The translations under genes and the position numbers were made by a program. The notes under the pieces are model-generated. The model saw only the letters and a program-made list of their open reading frames with translations. It ran no database searches and was not told where the DNA came from. From NCBI GenBank assembly GCA_036419695.1, contig CP143946.1:952001-1016000 (forward strand): 64,000 nt of DNA, in the 5' to 3' direction. Shown piece after piece: positions 1-6,391 of this stretch. The DNA comes from [Clostridium] symbiosum (lineage in GTDB: Bacteria > Bacillota > Clostridia > Lachnospirales > Lachnospiraceae). The first letter of the stretch is position 1, and each line of letters starts with the position of its first letter.

Positions 1-746
1 GAGGACATCACAACGATGGATTTACGTTGGTACTTTGGTATGCTGCGGGAACATAATAATATCAGTATGGTGACGCTGCAGGGAGGATGAGGTATCTTAA
101 CAGCTTTTGGACATTTTTACAGAAGGAAAATATGGTGGCCGAGAATCCAATCGCAAGAATAGAGTCATTACGCATTGAAAGTACTATAAAACAAGCCTTT
201 TCGGCAAAAGAGATAGAGGCTTTGAGACTATCCTGTACCCGTAGCCGGGACAGGGCATTAATCGAGTTTTTGTATGCAACAGGCGTCAGGGTTTCTGAAT
301 TATGTAGTTTAAAGGTGGGTGATATTGATTTATATAAACAGGAATTTAAAGTCATGGGTAAGGGAAGAAAAGAAAGGCATTTGTATGTATCAGATGTAGC
401 GTGCTTCCACCTCTTCCGATATTTTAAAGACCGCATGCAAAGAGAGGGGCTGACGGCGGAAGAGCTGGCAGAGAGACCATTATTTGCCGCTGTGAAAAAA
501 CCTTTTACAGGCATAACGGTAGCTGGTGTGCAGTACCTGGTCAAAACTTTGGGAAAAAGGGCAGGAGTCGGGAATGTGCATCCACATCGGTTCCGTCGGA
601 CGTTTGCAACAGACCTTTTAAATCGTGGAATGCGGATTGAGGAGGTCATGGTCCTGATGGGACACACAAAGATAGAGACGACGCTAATCTACTGTAACAT
701 CAAGCAGGATAATGTCCGAGAAAGCTACCGGAAATATGCTGCTTAA
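1..746 (+). pseudogene. Tyrosine recombinase (phage-type integrase), N-terminus outside window, frameshifted
   Basis: The frame open from 87 carries a full catalytic domain: Arg68 (GVRVSEL), beta-hairpin Lys92 (GKGRKER), H167-R168-F169-R170 as the HxxR box, His193 (MGHTK) and the nucleophile Tyr202. The N-terminal core-binding domain is cut. Frame 1 from base 1 reads TTMDLRWYFGMLREHNNIS and then hits TGA at 88-90, while the frame from ATG 87 continues with MRYLNSFWTFLQKE. Family members run through this point without a break, so one base is missing near the G tract at 81-86. GGAGG directly abuts ATG 87, too close for a normal ribosome site. The product is a broken integrase unless a sequencing error or ribosomal frameshift restores it. 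The adjacent cassette array suggests a role in local DNA rearrangement (inference). Confidence 0.8.
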
Positions 747-888
747 GTAGGTGATGAAAAACAGTTTTTCGGTCGGCCATAGGGGGCGGCTTATTTGTTG
801 TACTCAAAAACAGGATAGGTGACATAAAAAAATCCGGGGAGTGAAAAAGAGATATGAAAAAGGGTAAAAATGCGTAAGGTTTTGACGG

Positions 889-1110
889 TTAAATTGTCAT
901 TTCGGTTTTTAATTGTTGTATATTTTTCCTTGTAAAGATACCATCTTTCCTAAACACAATCCCAGCAGTGCCATTGTACTTTGCCCAAAGTATCGAACCA
1001 TAACGTTCCTGTGAAAAACCTTCCGTGGTGTAGACCACGTGTCCCTTAGCCATCGATAAAAACCGGAAGGCATAGTAATTTGAAATGATTGTCATTTTCA
1101 GGTCGCCATT
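889..1110 (-). CDS. Cassette 5, 73 codons, silent 3'-end module (hypothetical)
   Basis: The frame starts at AATGGCGAC (Asn-Gly-Asp-Leu-Lys) and runs to TAA at 889. The peptide has a beta-rich look, with alternating hydrophobics and YTTEGF and WAKYNGTAG stretches, and shows no known domain. The frame stays open 7 codons upstream of the boundary, but it has no ribosome site. It overlaps the end of cassette 4 in another frame. It is probably expressed only if joined to an upstream constant gene. Confidence 0.4.
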   Translation of the reverse strand, partial: NGDLKMTIISNYYAFRFLSMAKGHVVYTTEGFSQERYGSILWAKYNGTAGIVFRKDGIFTRKNIQQLKTEMTI

Positions 1111-1366
1111 TAGGTTCTGCCCTGATGGCAAGCCAAAGAGCTCTTGTGACTACTTCAGGAGGTTCCCCGGTCACTGGATCGACAGGATATATGTTAAATC
1201 CACTCGCTGTCAAACCAGCAACCGAAAATATGACTTTTCTGGTATTTAAGAAAACATTTGTTAATAATACGTTATATCCAGAGTCTTTAAATGCAGTCGC
1301 AAAACTAATGCTACCCACGTCATCTCCAGCAGGTATTTCGACGTAACCGGTTTTCAAATCGCCATT
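1046..1366 (-). CDS. Cassette 4, 106 codons, silent 3'-end module (hypothetical)
   Basis: The frame begins NGDLKTGYVEIPAGDDVGS at the octamer and ends at 1046. Its content is plausible beta-sheet protein (VIFSVAGLTASGFNIYPVD). The final roughly 20 residues read through the next octamer in a different frame (PKWRPENDN), so the native end of this module has probably been lost to a small indel. No ribosome site precedes it. A TTG four codons in could be called a start, but nothing supports initiation there. Confidence 0.4.
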   Translation of the reverse strand, partial: NGDLKTGYVEIPAGDDVGSISFATAFKDSGYNVLLTNVFLNTRKVIFSVAGLTASGFNIYPVDPVTGEPPEVVTRALWLAIRAEPKWRPENDNHFKLLCLPVFIDG

Positions 1367-1720
1367 TTATGAGGTTGTTGAAAAGAAGAGGATGATTCCA
1401 ACTGGCGCAACTTGATAATAGTCAAATATATCAATGATGCATATGAGTTATCTAATCTATTTGCTAAACACAATCCGGCTCCTGCGGGCATTGCATTTTT
1501 TATAACCAATTGTCATTCCAGAATGATTGCCTTTGCCATTAACATAAAAAGCAACATCCAGTTGTTTTTCATAAAGGTATTCCGATGGGAAAAAGGCCAA
1601 TTTTTATAACCAATCACTCAATGTCCCATTAACATAAAAAGCAACATAGTTTTTTCAGTATTGATGGGATAGGCCTTAAAAATCAGCACCAGCAGAATTT
1701 AAATCTACGACATCGCCATT
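1367..1720 (-). pseudogene. Cassette 3, mosaic and broken
   Basis: The frame begins at the octamer as NGDVVDLNSAGADF and stops after 14 codons. The rest is a patchwork. Stretches nearly identical to cassette 2 (for example GATGATTCCAACTGGCGC at 1390 and 1754, and AAACACAATCCGGCTCCTG at 1466 and 1830) alternate with foreign stretches. One of these, ATTAACATAAAAAGCAACAT, occurs twice (1538 and 1630). All frames are interrupted. The pattern suggests repeated unequal recombination or conversion between modules. Confidence 0.5.
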
Positions 1721-1990
1721 TTATGAGGTTGTTGACCAAAGACCGTTATTGAGGATGATTCCAACTGGCGCAACTTGATAATAGTCGAAATATATAAATG
1801 ATGCATATGAGTTATCTATTCTATTTGCTAAACACAATCCGGCTCCTGCGGGCATTGCCAACCCTATTTTTATAGTTCCATTTGTCATTCCAGAATGGAT
1901 TGCCTTTGCCATTGTGACTAAATCAACCCCCTCTCCAGTTGGATCGCGATAAAGGTATTCCGATGGGAAAAAGAATTGCCAATCGCCATT
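1721..1990 (-). CDS. Cassette 2, 89 codons, silent 3'-end module (hypothetical)
   Basis: The frame runs from AATGGCGAT (NGDWQFFFPSEYLYRD) to TAA at 1721 and is the best preserved module. Its middle contains hydrophobic glycine-rich segments (IGLAMPAGAGLCLANRI), and it ends APVGIILNNGLWSTTS. It is immediately followed by the next octamer with no spacer. It serves as the reference copy for the mosaic cassette to its left on the plus strand. Confidence 0.45.
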   Translation of the reverse strand, partial: NGDWQFFFPSEYLYRDPTGEGVDLVTMAKAIHSGMTNGTIKIGLAMPAGAGLCLANRIDNSYASFIYFDYYQVAPVGIILNNGLWSTTS

Positions 1991-1996
1991 TTATTA

Positions 1997-2185
1997 TTAT
2001 ATTTCCGTTAGTTTGTATCTGACATTTACTCCGGAATCATAATATACCGTTACATAATTAGCGATTCTGTCAAAGCCAACCATAATAGCATCATTTTTTC
2101 GTATGCCAAGGAAATTATTGTCTCTTGTAATTGTAATACGCTCGCCATTTCCCAGCGCAAATAACACAGTTTTTTTAACATCCAT
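1997..2185 (-). CDS. Cassette 1, 62 aa hypothetical protein
   Basis: A small frame from ATG 2185 encodes a beta-rich peptide (MDVKKTVLFALGNGERITITRDNNF). The octamer occurs in frame as Asn-Gly-Glu at residues 13-15, so the first twelve residues may show what a constant end preceding a cassette looks like. There is no clear ribosome site, and a stop codon lies four codons upstream. It could be the left-over end of an earlier rearrangement. Confidence 0.4.
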   Translation of the reverse strand: MDVKKTVLFALGNGERITITRDNNFLGIRKNDAIMVGFDRIANYVTVYYDSGVNVRYKLTEI

Positions 2186-2396
2186 GCCAATATAATTCTA
2201 TCTTGAGAAAACGAAAAAAGTATCCCCATAAATGAATTTTATATCACAATAGTATTTATCTGGATAACGTTAATATCTTTCTTGTATTTAATAGTAAGCC
2301 TTTCCATAACAGAATTAAGAAGACCAACATCCCCACTACTCATTCAGCGAGTAACACCCAACCCTACAACAAAAACAGAAAGCGAGGTATCAGAAT

Positions 2397-2714
2397 GTGA
2401 CGGACGAAGAAATTGCAGTAAAGCTGGAAGGGCATGATCATGAAATAGGTTCCCTTAAACACAGGATGTCGGATCAGGAAGAACAAAATAAAACGATACA
2501 GGAACTGGTTTTATCCGTTAAGGAGTTGGCTCTTAATATGCAGGCGATGCTCAGGGAACAGAGTGACCAGGGGGAACGTCTGGCAAAATTGGAGTCGGAA
2601 CCGGCAGAGCGGTGGAGCAGCATGAAAAAGACAGTTTTTAACACAATAGTTGGAGCTATGGCCGGGGCAGTTGCTACCGGCCTTATTTATATCATGGCTT
2701 TTTATACCAAATAA
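2397..2714 (+). CDS. Phage XhlA-like membrane-anchored coiled-coil protein
   Basis: This 105-residue protein starts at GTG 2397; the overlapping ATG at 2395 runs straight into a stop. Residues 1-75 are a charged, heptad-like coiled coil, and residues 80-102 form a single membrane segment (FNTIVGAMAGAVATGLIYIMAF) near the C-terminus. This is the architecture of XhlA/haemolysin-type lysis accessory proteins of Gram-positive phages. It directly precedes a holin and an endolysin, which supports the call. Confidence 0.65.
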   Translation: MTDEEIAVKLEGHDHEIGSLKHRMSDQEEQNKTIQELVLSVKELALNMQAMLREQSDQGERLAKLESEPAERWSSMKKTVFNTIVGAMAGAVATGLIYIMAFYTK

Positions 2715-2799
2715 GTAATATTTTATAAAAAGTCAAATAAGCAAAATCAAAAAAGAAAAATCAAAAAAGAAAAATCAAGTAAGAAAGTGAGACAATCAT

Positions 2800-3069
2800 A
2801 TGGATTTTGGAATTGCAAGTGTTGCAGGTATCACCGTTATTTGTTATCTGGCCGGGATGGTCTGCAAGGCCACTGAAAAGATCAAGAATGAGGCGATCCC
2901 AGTCATCTGCGGAGCAGCCGGGGCTGTCTTGGGACTTGCGGGGATGTATACGATGCCGGTATTTCCGGCGCAAGATCCGATTAATGCCCTGGCAATCGGA
3001 ATTGTTTCCGGTTTGGCGGCAACTGGTGTCAACCAGGCAGTCAAGCAGATTAAAGACTGCAAACAGTAG
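2800..3069 (+). CDS. Phage holin
   Basis: This 89-residue protein has two to three hydrophobic segments (residues 5-21, 34-50 and 62-78) with short charged loops and a basic C-terminal tail. Size and layout fit class I/II holins of clostridial phages, which open the membrane so the endolysin can reach the wall. It lies between the XhlA-like gene and the amidase, forming a standard lysis cassette. Only a weak GTGAG ribosome site precedes the ATG. Confidence 0.7.
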   Translation: MDFGIASVAGITVICYLAGMVCKATEKIKNEAIPVICGAAGAVLGLAGMYTMPVFPAQDPINALAIGIVSGLAATGVNQAVKQIKDCKQ

Positions 3070-3076
3070 GGAGCCG

Positions 3077-3119
3077 CGTTCCCCCATATTTCTCTCCAGA
3101 AGGAAAATATGGGGGAACG
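3077..3119 (+). terminator. Strong hairpin between holin and endolysin
   Basis: A perfect 15-bp stem (CGTTCCCCCATATTT at 3077-3091 with its complement at 3105-3119) has a 13-base loop. No T run follows on either side, so it may be an RNA processing or stability element rather than an intrinsic terminator. Confidence 0.55.
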
Positions 3120-3194
3120 ATACATAGGGTACTGTAATAAAAATATGACCGGCCAGGAGCAAGCCGGGTCGGTGATAAATGAGAGGGGAAAGTT

Positions 3195-3998
3195 ATGCAG
3201 ATACATCAATTACTTACACCATATAATTACAACTCAGGCCAGTTAAGCCGTATCAAGTATATCGTGATCCACTATGTCGGCGCCACCGGCGGAGCGGAGG
3301 CTAACTGTAAATATTATGCCGGCGGGCGCGTTGGGGCCAGTGCCCATTATTTTGTGGGTTTTCAGGGGGAGATTTGGCAGTCGGTAGAAGATAAGAATAT
3401 TGCCTGGCACTGCGGTGCAAAAGTGTATAAACATCCGGAATGTCGGAACGGAAACAGCATTGGAATTGAACTTTGCGTGCGAAACAGAGGCAGTCAGGCA
3501 GATACCAGCCGGGACTGGTATTTTGAGGATAGCACGGTAGAGTCAGCTACCATGCTTACCCGGGAACTGATGAAGAAATACCGGATTCCGGCGGAATGTG
3601 TCCTCCGGCACTACGATGTTACGGGAAAAATCTGCCCAAACCCATTTGTTTATAACCACACGAAACACACATGGGAGGAATTTAAAACAGCTCTGGCAGC
3701 CTCTGAACCGGCCATCACAGGCTGGGAAGGCGACACCCAGGGAAAATACCGCTACCGTAAACCCGACGGCCAATATGCCGCCAATGAGTGGCAGTTGATC
3801 AATCATCACTGGTATATGTTCGCTGCCGACGGACACATGCTGACAGGATGGCAGAAATGGAACGGAAGAATAGTATCCCGTGAGGAACCGGGTGACTGGT
3901 ATTACTTTGACGAGACGCCGGGAGGCAGCCTGGAAGGAGCATGCTGGCATGAGCGTCCGGGAGGATATGGGGCCTGGGAGATTTGGGAAGTCAAATAA
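3195..3998 (+). CDS. Phage endolysin: N-acetylmuramoyl-L-alanine amidase with cell-wall-binding tail
   Basis: Residues about 1-165 are an Amidase_2 (PGRP-like) zinc amidase. It has a His ligand at residue 26 (VIHYVG), the HYFVG and WHCGAK segments, and the second metal site at His139 in LRHYDVTGKICP. Residues about 170-267 carry aromatic-rich choline-binding-like repeats (GWEGDTQGKYRY, GHMLTGWQKWNG, DWYYFDE) that bind the wall. It cleaves the amide between MurNAc and the stem peptide during host lysis. The ribosome site is GAGAGGGGAAAG before ATG 3195. It is the last recognisable prophage gene. Confidence 0.88.
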   Translation: MQIHQLLTPYNYNSGQLSRIKYIVIHYVGATGGAEANCKYYAGGRVGASAHYFVGFQGEIWQSVEDKNIAWHCGAKVYKHPECRNGNSIGIELCVRNRGSQADTSRDWYFEDSTVESATMLTRELMKKYRIPAECVLRHYDVTGKICPNPFVYNHTKHTWEEFKTALAASEPAITGWEGDTQGKYRYRKPDGQYAANEWQLINHHWYMFAADGHMLTGWQKWNGRIVSREEPGDWYYFDETPGGSLEGACWHERPGGYGAWEIWEVK

Positions 3999-4298
3999 GA
4001 ATATAAGAGCCGTCACAAACCGCCGGCCGGGTACTTCATAAAGAAAAATTGCAGAAATAAGCAGATTATTATTGTAGTTTAGCATAATCCTCAGCAAACG
4101 ATATAGATTGGATATACAGTAAATGTAGCATAAATTTAAATAAGCAGCTAAAGATGAAAGTGCAGAACAATCAGCGACGTATCCTCAAAAGAACCGGTAG
4201 GAACCTCGTCTTGTAATTCATAATAAACGGGTAGTAAATATAACCGGAGTGTGATATAATGATCCAATTGTTTATAAACACATCTGTGGAGGAGAAAA
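3999..4298 (+). other. Intergenic stretch at the prophage/chromosome boundary
   Basis: No credible gene is seen. A -10 element (TATAAT at 4255-4260) with only a weak -35 precedes the lipoprotein gene. The prophage right end probably lies in this stretch, but I could not identify an attachment site because the left end is outside the window. Confidence 0.4.
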
Positions 4299-4661
4299 AT
4301 GAAGAAAATAACAGGACTTATGGCAGTAGTCATGCTGGCGGTTATTCTGGCAGCGTGTGGCAGCAGTAAGAAAGATGGGAGAGTGCTTGGCGATATCATT
4401 CAGGTTTATGCGGATAACGATATTGAGGTAGATGAGAATGATAAACCTTACTTCCAGATGATTGGAGCCAAAGATGGAGTAATCTTCTACATTGATACTT
4501 CCGTTGTAAAGATCTACGAATATGAATCGGAGAAAAGTCTGAGCGAAGCACAGGAGACCTACAAGGATGTAGTAAAAGACTGGCCTGTGAACGGTAAATT
4601 TTTATTAGAAACAAGCAGTGAAAAGGCAATTGAAATATTTAACGGAATTGAACAGCCATAA
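4299..4661 (+). CDS. Small lipoprotein, function unknown
   Basis: This 120-residue protein has a type II signal peptide (MKKITGLMAVVMLAVILAAC) with lipobox LAAC, so Cys20 is lipidated. The mature part is acidic with a mixed alpha/beta look and matches no family I recognise. It has a good ribosome site (GGAGGAG) and its own terminator, so it is monocistronic. Confidence 0.8.
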   Translation: MKKITGLMAVVMLAVILAACGSSKKDGRVLGDIIQVYADNDIEVDENDKPYFQMIGAKDGVIFYIDTSVVKIYEYESEKSLSEAQETYKDVVKDWPVNGKFLLETSSEKAIEIFNGIEQP

Positions 4662-4672
4662 AATATCAGTGC

Positions 4673-4719
4673 AAAAGCGCCACGCAGCATCTTCAACAGG
4701 ATGCTGCGTGGCGCTTTTT
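4673..4719 (+). terminator. Intrinsic terminator
   Basis: A 19-bp GC-rich stem (4673-4691 with 4700-4718) has an 8-base loop and is flanked by A and T runs, so it can act in both directions. Confidence 0.9.
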
Positions 4720-4815
4720 GCGTTGCCGGAAATATCTTACAGTGTTTATAAAAAGTTTTTCCCCTTGCTATTTTAGAATTTTCCAATTCATTTTCCTGTC
4801 TAATAAACAGGAAGT

Positions 4816-4844
4816 TTGACTTTTGCCCCAATGCCTTATATAAT
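4816..4844 (+). promoter_or_regulatory. Sigma-A promoter of the barnase-barstar unit
   Basis: TTGACT (4816-4821), 17-base spacer, TATAAT (4839-4844), 56 bases before the barnase start codon. Confidence 0.75.
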
Positions 4845-4900
4845 ATATAAGCTGTAGTTTTACTACACAATCAGGCAGCCAGTGCCTGAAGGAGGGAATT

Positions 4901-5413
4901 ATGATAATCGAATACTGGAGTAAAGTCAAATCCTTTGTAAAATGGCTGATCCCATTTTGCGTAGCTTTATTTTTGCTGCTTGGCTGCAGTCCTGTCAATA
5001 CGCAGGATAGCCAGGCGGACAAGCCGGTAAACCAGGAGCAGGTGGAGGAAATACAGTCCTCTGCTCTGCCGGTTGAGGAGAACGGCAGTTATACCAGTAA
5101 GGAAGATGTGGCTCTCTATATTCATATTTATGGAAAGCTGCCCGAGAATTTTATTACGAAAAAAGAAGCAGAGGCCGCCGGATGGGTAAGCCGGGAAGGC
5201 AACCTGCCGGATGTGACTCCCGGAAAGAGCATCGGGGGAAGCCCTTTTGGCAATTACGAGGGCAGTCTTCCTGAAAAAGACGGCCGGGAGTGGTATGAAT
5301 GCGATATTAATTATGATGGCGGATTCCGTGGAGCGGAACGCCTCATTTATTCCAACGACGGTCTGATTTATTATACGGCCGACCATTACAAGACATTTGA
5401 ACAGCTTTATTGA
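4901..5413 (+). CDS. Barnase-family secreted ribonuclease with lipoprotein signal
   Basis: Residues 61-170 align without gaps to barnase at a constant offset of 60. Lys87, Glu133, Arg143, Arg147 and His162 correspond to barnase Lys27, Glu73, Arg83, Arg87 and His102, so the guanyl-preferring RNase active site is complete. Unlike barnase, the precursor has a lipobox (LLGC, Cys29) followed by a linker of about 35 residues rich in Q, E, D and S, so the enzyme is predicted to be tethered to the outer face of the membrane. The next gene is barstar, which would protect the cytoplasm before export. Role (nutrient RNA use or competition) is unknown. Confidence 0.92.
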   Translation: MIIEYWSKVKSFVKWLIPFCVALFLLLGCSPVNTQDSQADKPVNQEQVEEIQSSALPVEENGSYTSKEDVALYIHIYGKLPENFITKKEAEAAGWVSREGNLPDVTPGKSIGGSPFGNYEGSLPEKDGREWYECDINYDGGFRGAERLIYSNDGLIYYTADHYKTFEQLY

Positions 5414-5467
5414 CGGCAAATGCCCCGAGACTGCCTACAATTAGAAAAGTACAGGAGGAGACGAAAA

Positions 5468-5785
5468 ATGAGACTTTTACTTCTGGATATGAATGAGATG
5501 GAAAATGAAGAAGCTGTCCACAACTACCTGATGGAGCAGCTTGAATTTCCAGAGTATTATGGAAAGAACCTGGATGCTCTGTCCGATATGCTGACGGATG
5601 GTCTGGTGGAAAATATATGTGTGGAAATGGTGCGCTGTACGGAACTCAATTCCCCGCTGAAGGAATTTGAGCCGAAACTTGAAAAGGTTTTTGAGAATGC
5701 AGCCCAGACTGTTGAAGAGAAGGATGGGAAGTTCTATGCAGTATTTGCAGATTTTGAACCCCTGGATTCCTCATCCATGTGGTGA
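5468..5785 (+). CDS. Barstar-family ribonuclease inhibitor
   Basis: The 105-residue protein starts at ATG 5468 behind GGAGGAG; a longer frame upstream lacks a ribosome site. The helix motif FPEYYGKNLDALSDMLTDG contains Asp36 and Asp40, equivalent to barstar Asp35 and Asp39 that plug the barnase active site. It lies 54 bases after the barnase gene, the usual enzyme-inhibitor pairing, and acts in the cytoplasm. Its C-terminus is slightly longer than barstar. Confidence 0.9.
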   Translation: MRLLLLDMNEMENEEAVHNYLMEQLEFPEYYGKNLDALSDMLTDGLVENICVEMVRCTELNSPLKEFEPKLEKVFENAAQTVEEKDGKFYAVFADFEPLDSSSMW

Positions 5786-6332
5786 TGAGACGGCGGAAGA
5801 ATTTATCCGGATCCCGTTAGAAATAATCCGTTCCGCCAGGCGGACAATGGCTCTTCAAATCGCACAGGACGGGCATGTTGTTATGCGGCTGCCCCGAAGA
5901 GTGCCGGAAAAAGAAGCGCTGGATTTTGCAATGCGTAATGAGATATGGATTGGGAAAAACTACCGGAAGGTGACGGAACTTAAAAGGGAACGGCCGGTAT
6001 ACGGTGAAGAGGAAATACGTGCCCATATAGAGAAGCTGCGCCCGGTGCTGGAACACCGGGTTTCTTATTATGCGTCCCTCATGGGAGTAGATTATGGAAG
6101 AATTACAATCCGAAACCAGAAGACGAGATGGGGAAGCTGCAGCTCGGCCGGTAACCTGAATTTTAACTGGCGGCTTGCACTTCTTCCGGAAGAACTGCTT
6201 GATTATGTGGTGGTCCACGAACTCGCCCACCGGCGGGAGATGAACCATTCGGCTGCCTTCTGGAAGATTGTGACACACATTCTCCCTGATTATAAGGAGA
6301 GAAGGAAACTCCTGAAAGAGTACAGAATATAG
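5736..6332 (+). CDS. YgjP/DUF45-type zinc metallopeptidase
   Basis: The C-terminal half shows the family signature: TRWGSCSS, FNWRL, then VVHELAH with the HExxH zinc site and the downstream MNHSAAFW helix. The N-terminal part (RIPLEIIRSARRTMALQIA) also matches the family. The start is uncertain. The frame is open back into barstar, with ATG at 5736 and 5724 and TTG at 5667, none with an ideal ribosome site, so translation is probably coupled to barstar. Family function is poorly known. Confidence 0.82.
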   Translation: MQYLQILNPWIPHPCGDETAEEFIRIPLEIIRSARRTMALQIAQDGHVVMRLPRRVPEKEALDFAMRNEIWIGKNYRKVTELKRERPVYGEEEIRAHIEKLRPVLEHRVSYYASLMGVDYGRITIRNQKTRWGSCSSAGNLNFNWRLALLPEELLDYVVVHELAHRREMNHSAAFWKIVTHILPDYKERRKLLKEYRI

Positions 6333-6391
6333 GGCGGAACAGGATAGCCGCGGCACTGCGGTAGTAAAGAGACGAAAGGCAGAGAAGACAG

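Larger units (their letters stand above)
1103..2149 (-). repeat. Five copies of octamer TCGCCATT (AATGGCGA on minus strand) at cassette boundaries
   Basis: TCGCCATT occurs at 1103-1110, 1359-1366, 1713-1720, 1983-1990 and 2142-2149. Two copies (1358-1381 and 1712-1735) extend to a 24-base identity running on into TTATGAGGTTGTTGA. All five have the same orientation and lie at, or in frame within, the starts of minus-strand cassettes. An 8-mer would be expected far less than once in 1 kb. They are candidate crossover sites of a site-specific or homologous shuffling system. Confidence 0.7.
889..2185 (-). other. Array of short coding cassettes restarting at a shared octamer (shufflon-like, prophage tail tip?)
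   Basis: On the minus strand, short open frames follow one another, and most begin in frame at AATGGCGA(T/C/G), read as Asn-Gly-Asp or Asn-Gly-Glu. One cassette ends in TAA and the next starts immediately with AATGGCGAT (at 1720). No cassette except the 2185 one has an obvious start codon with a ribosome site. This is the pattern of alternative 3' ends that are swapped onto a constant gene part. The array lies between a tyrosine recombinase and a lysis module, where phage tail-fibre genes end. The tail-fibre assignment is inference, since the peptides match no family I can name. Confidence 0.55.

Noticed and set aside
1089..1609. Plus-strand open frames over the cassette array
   Set aside because: The octamer-anchored frames and better protein composition are on the minus strand.
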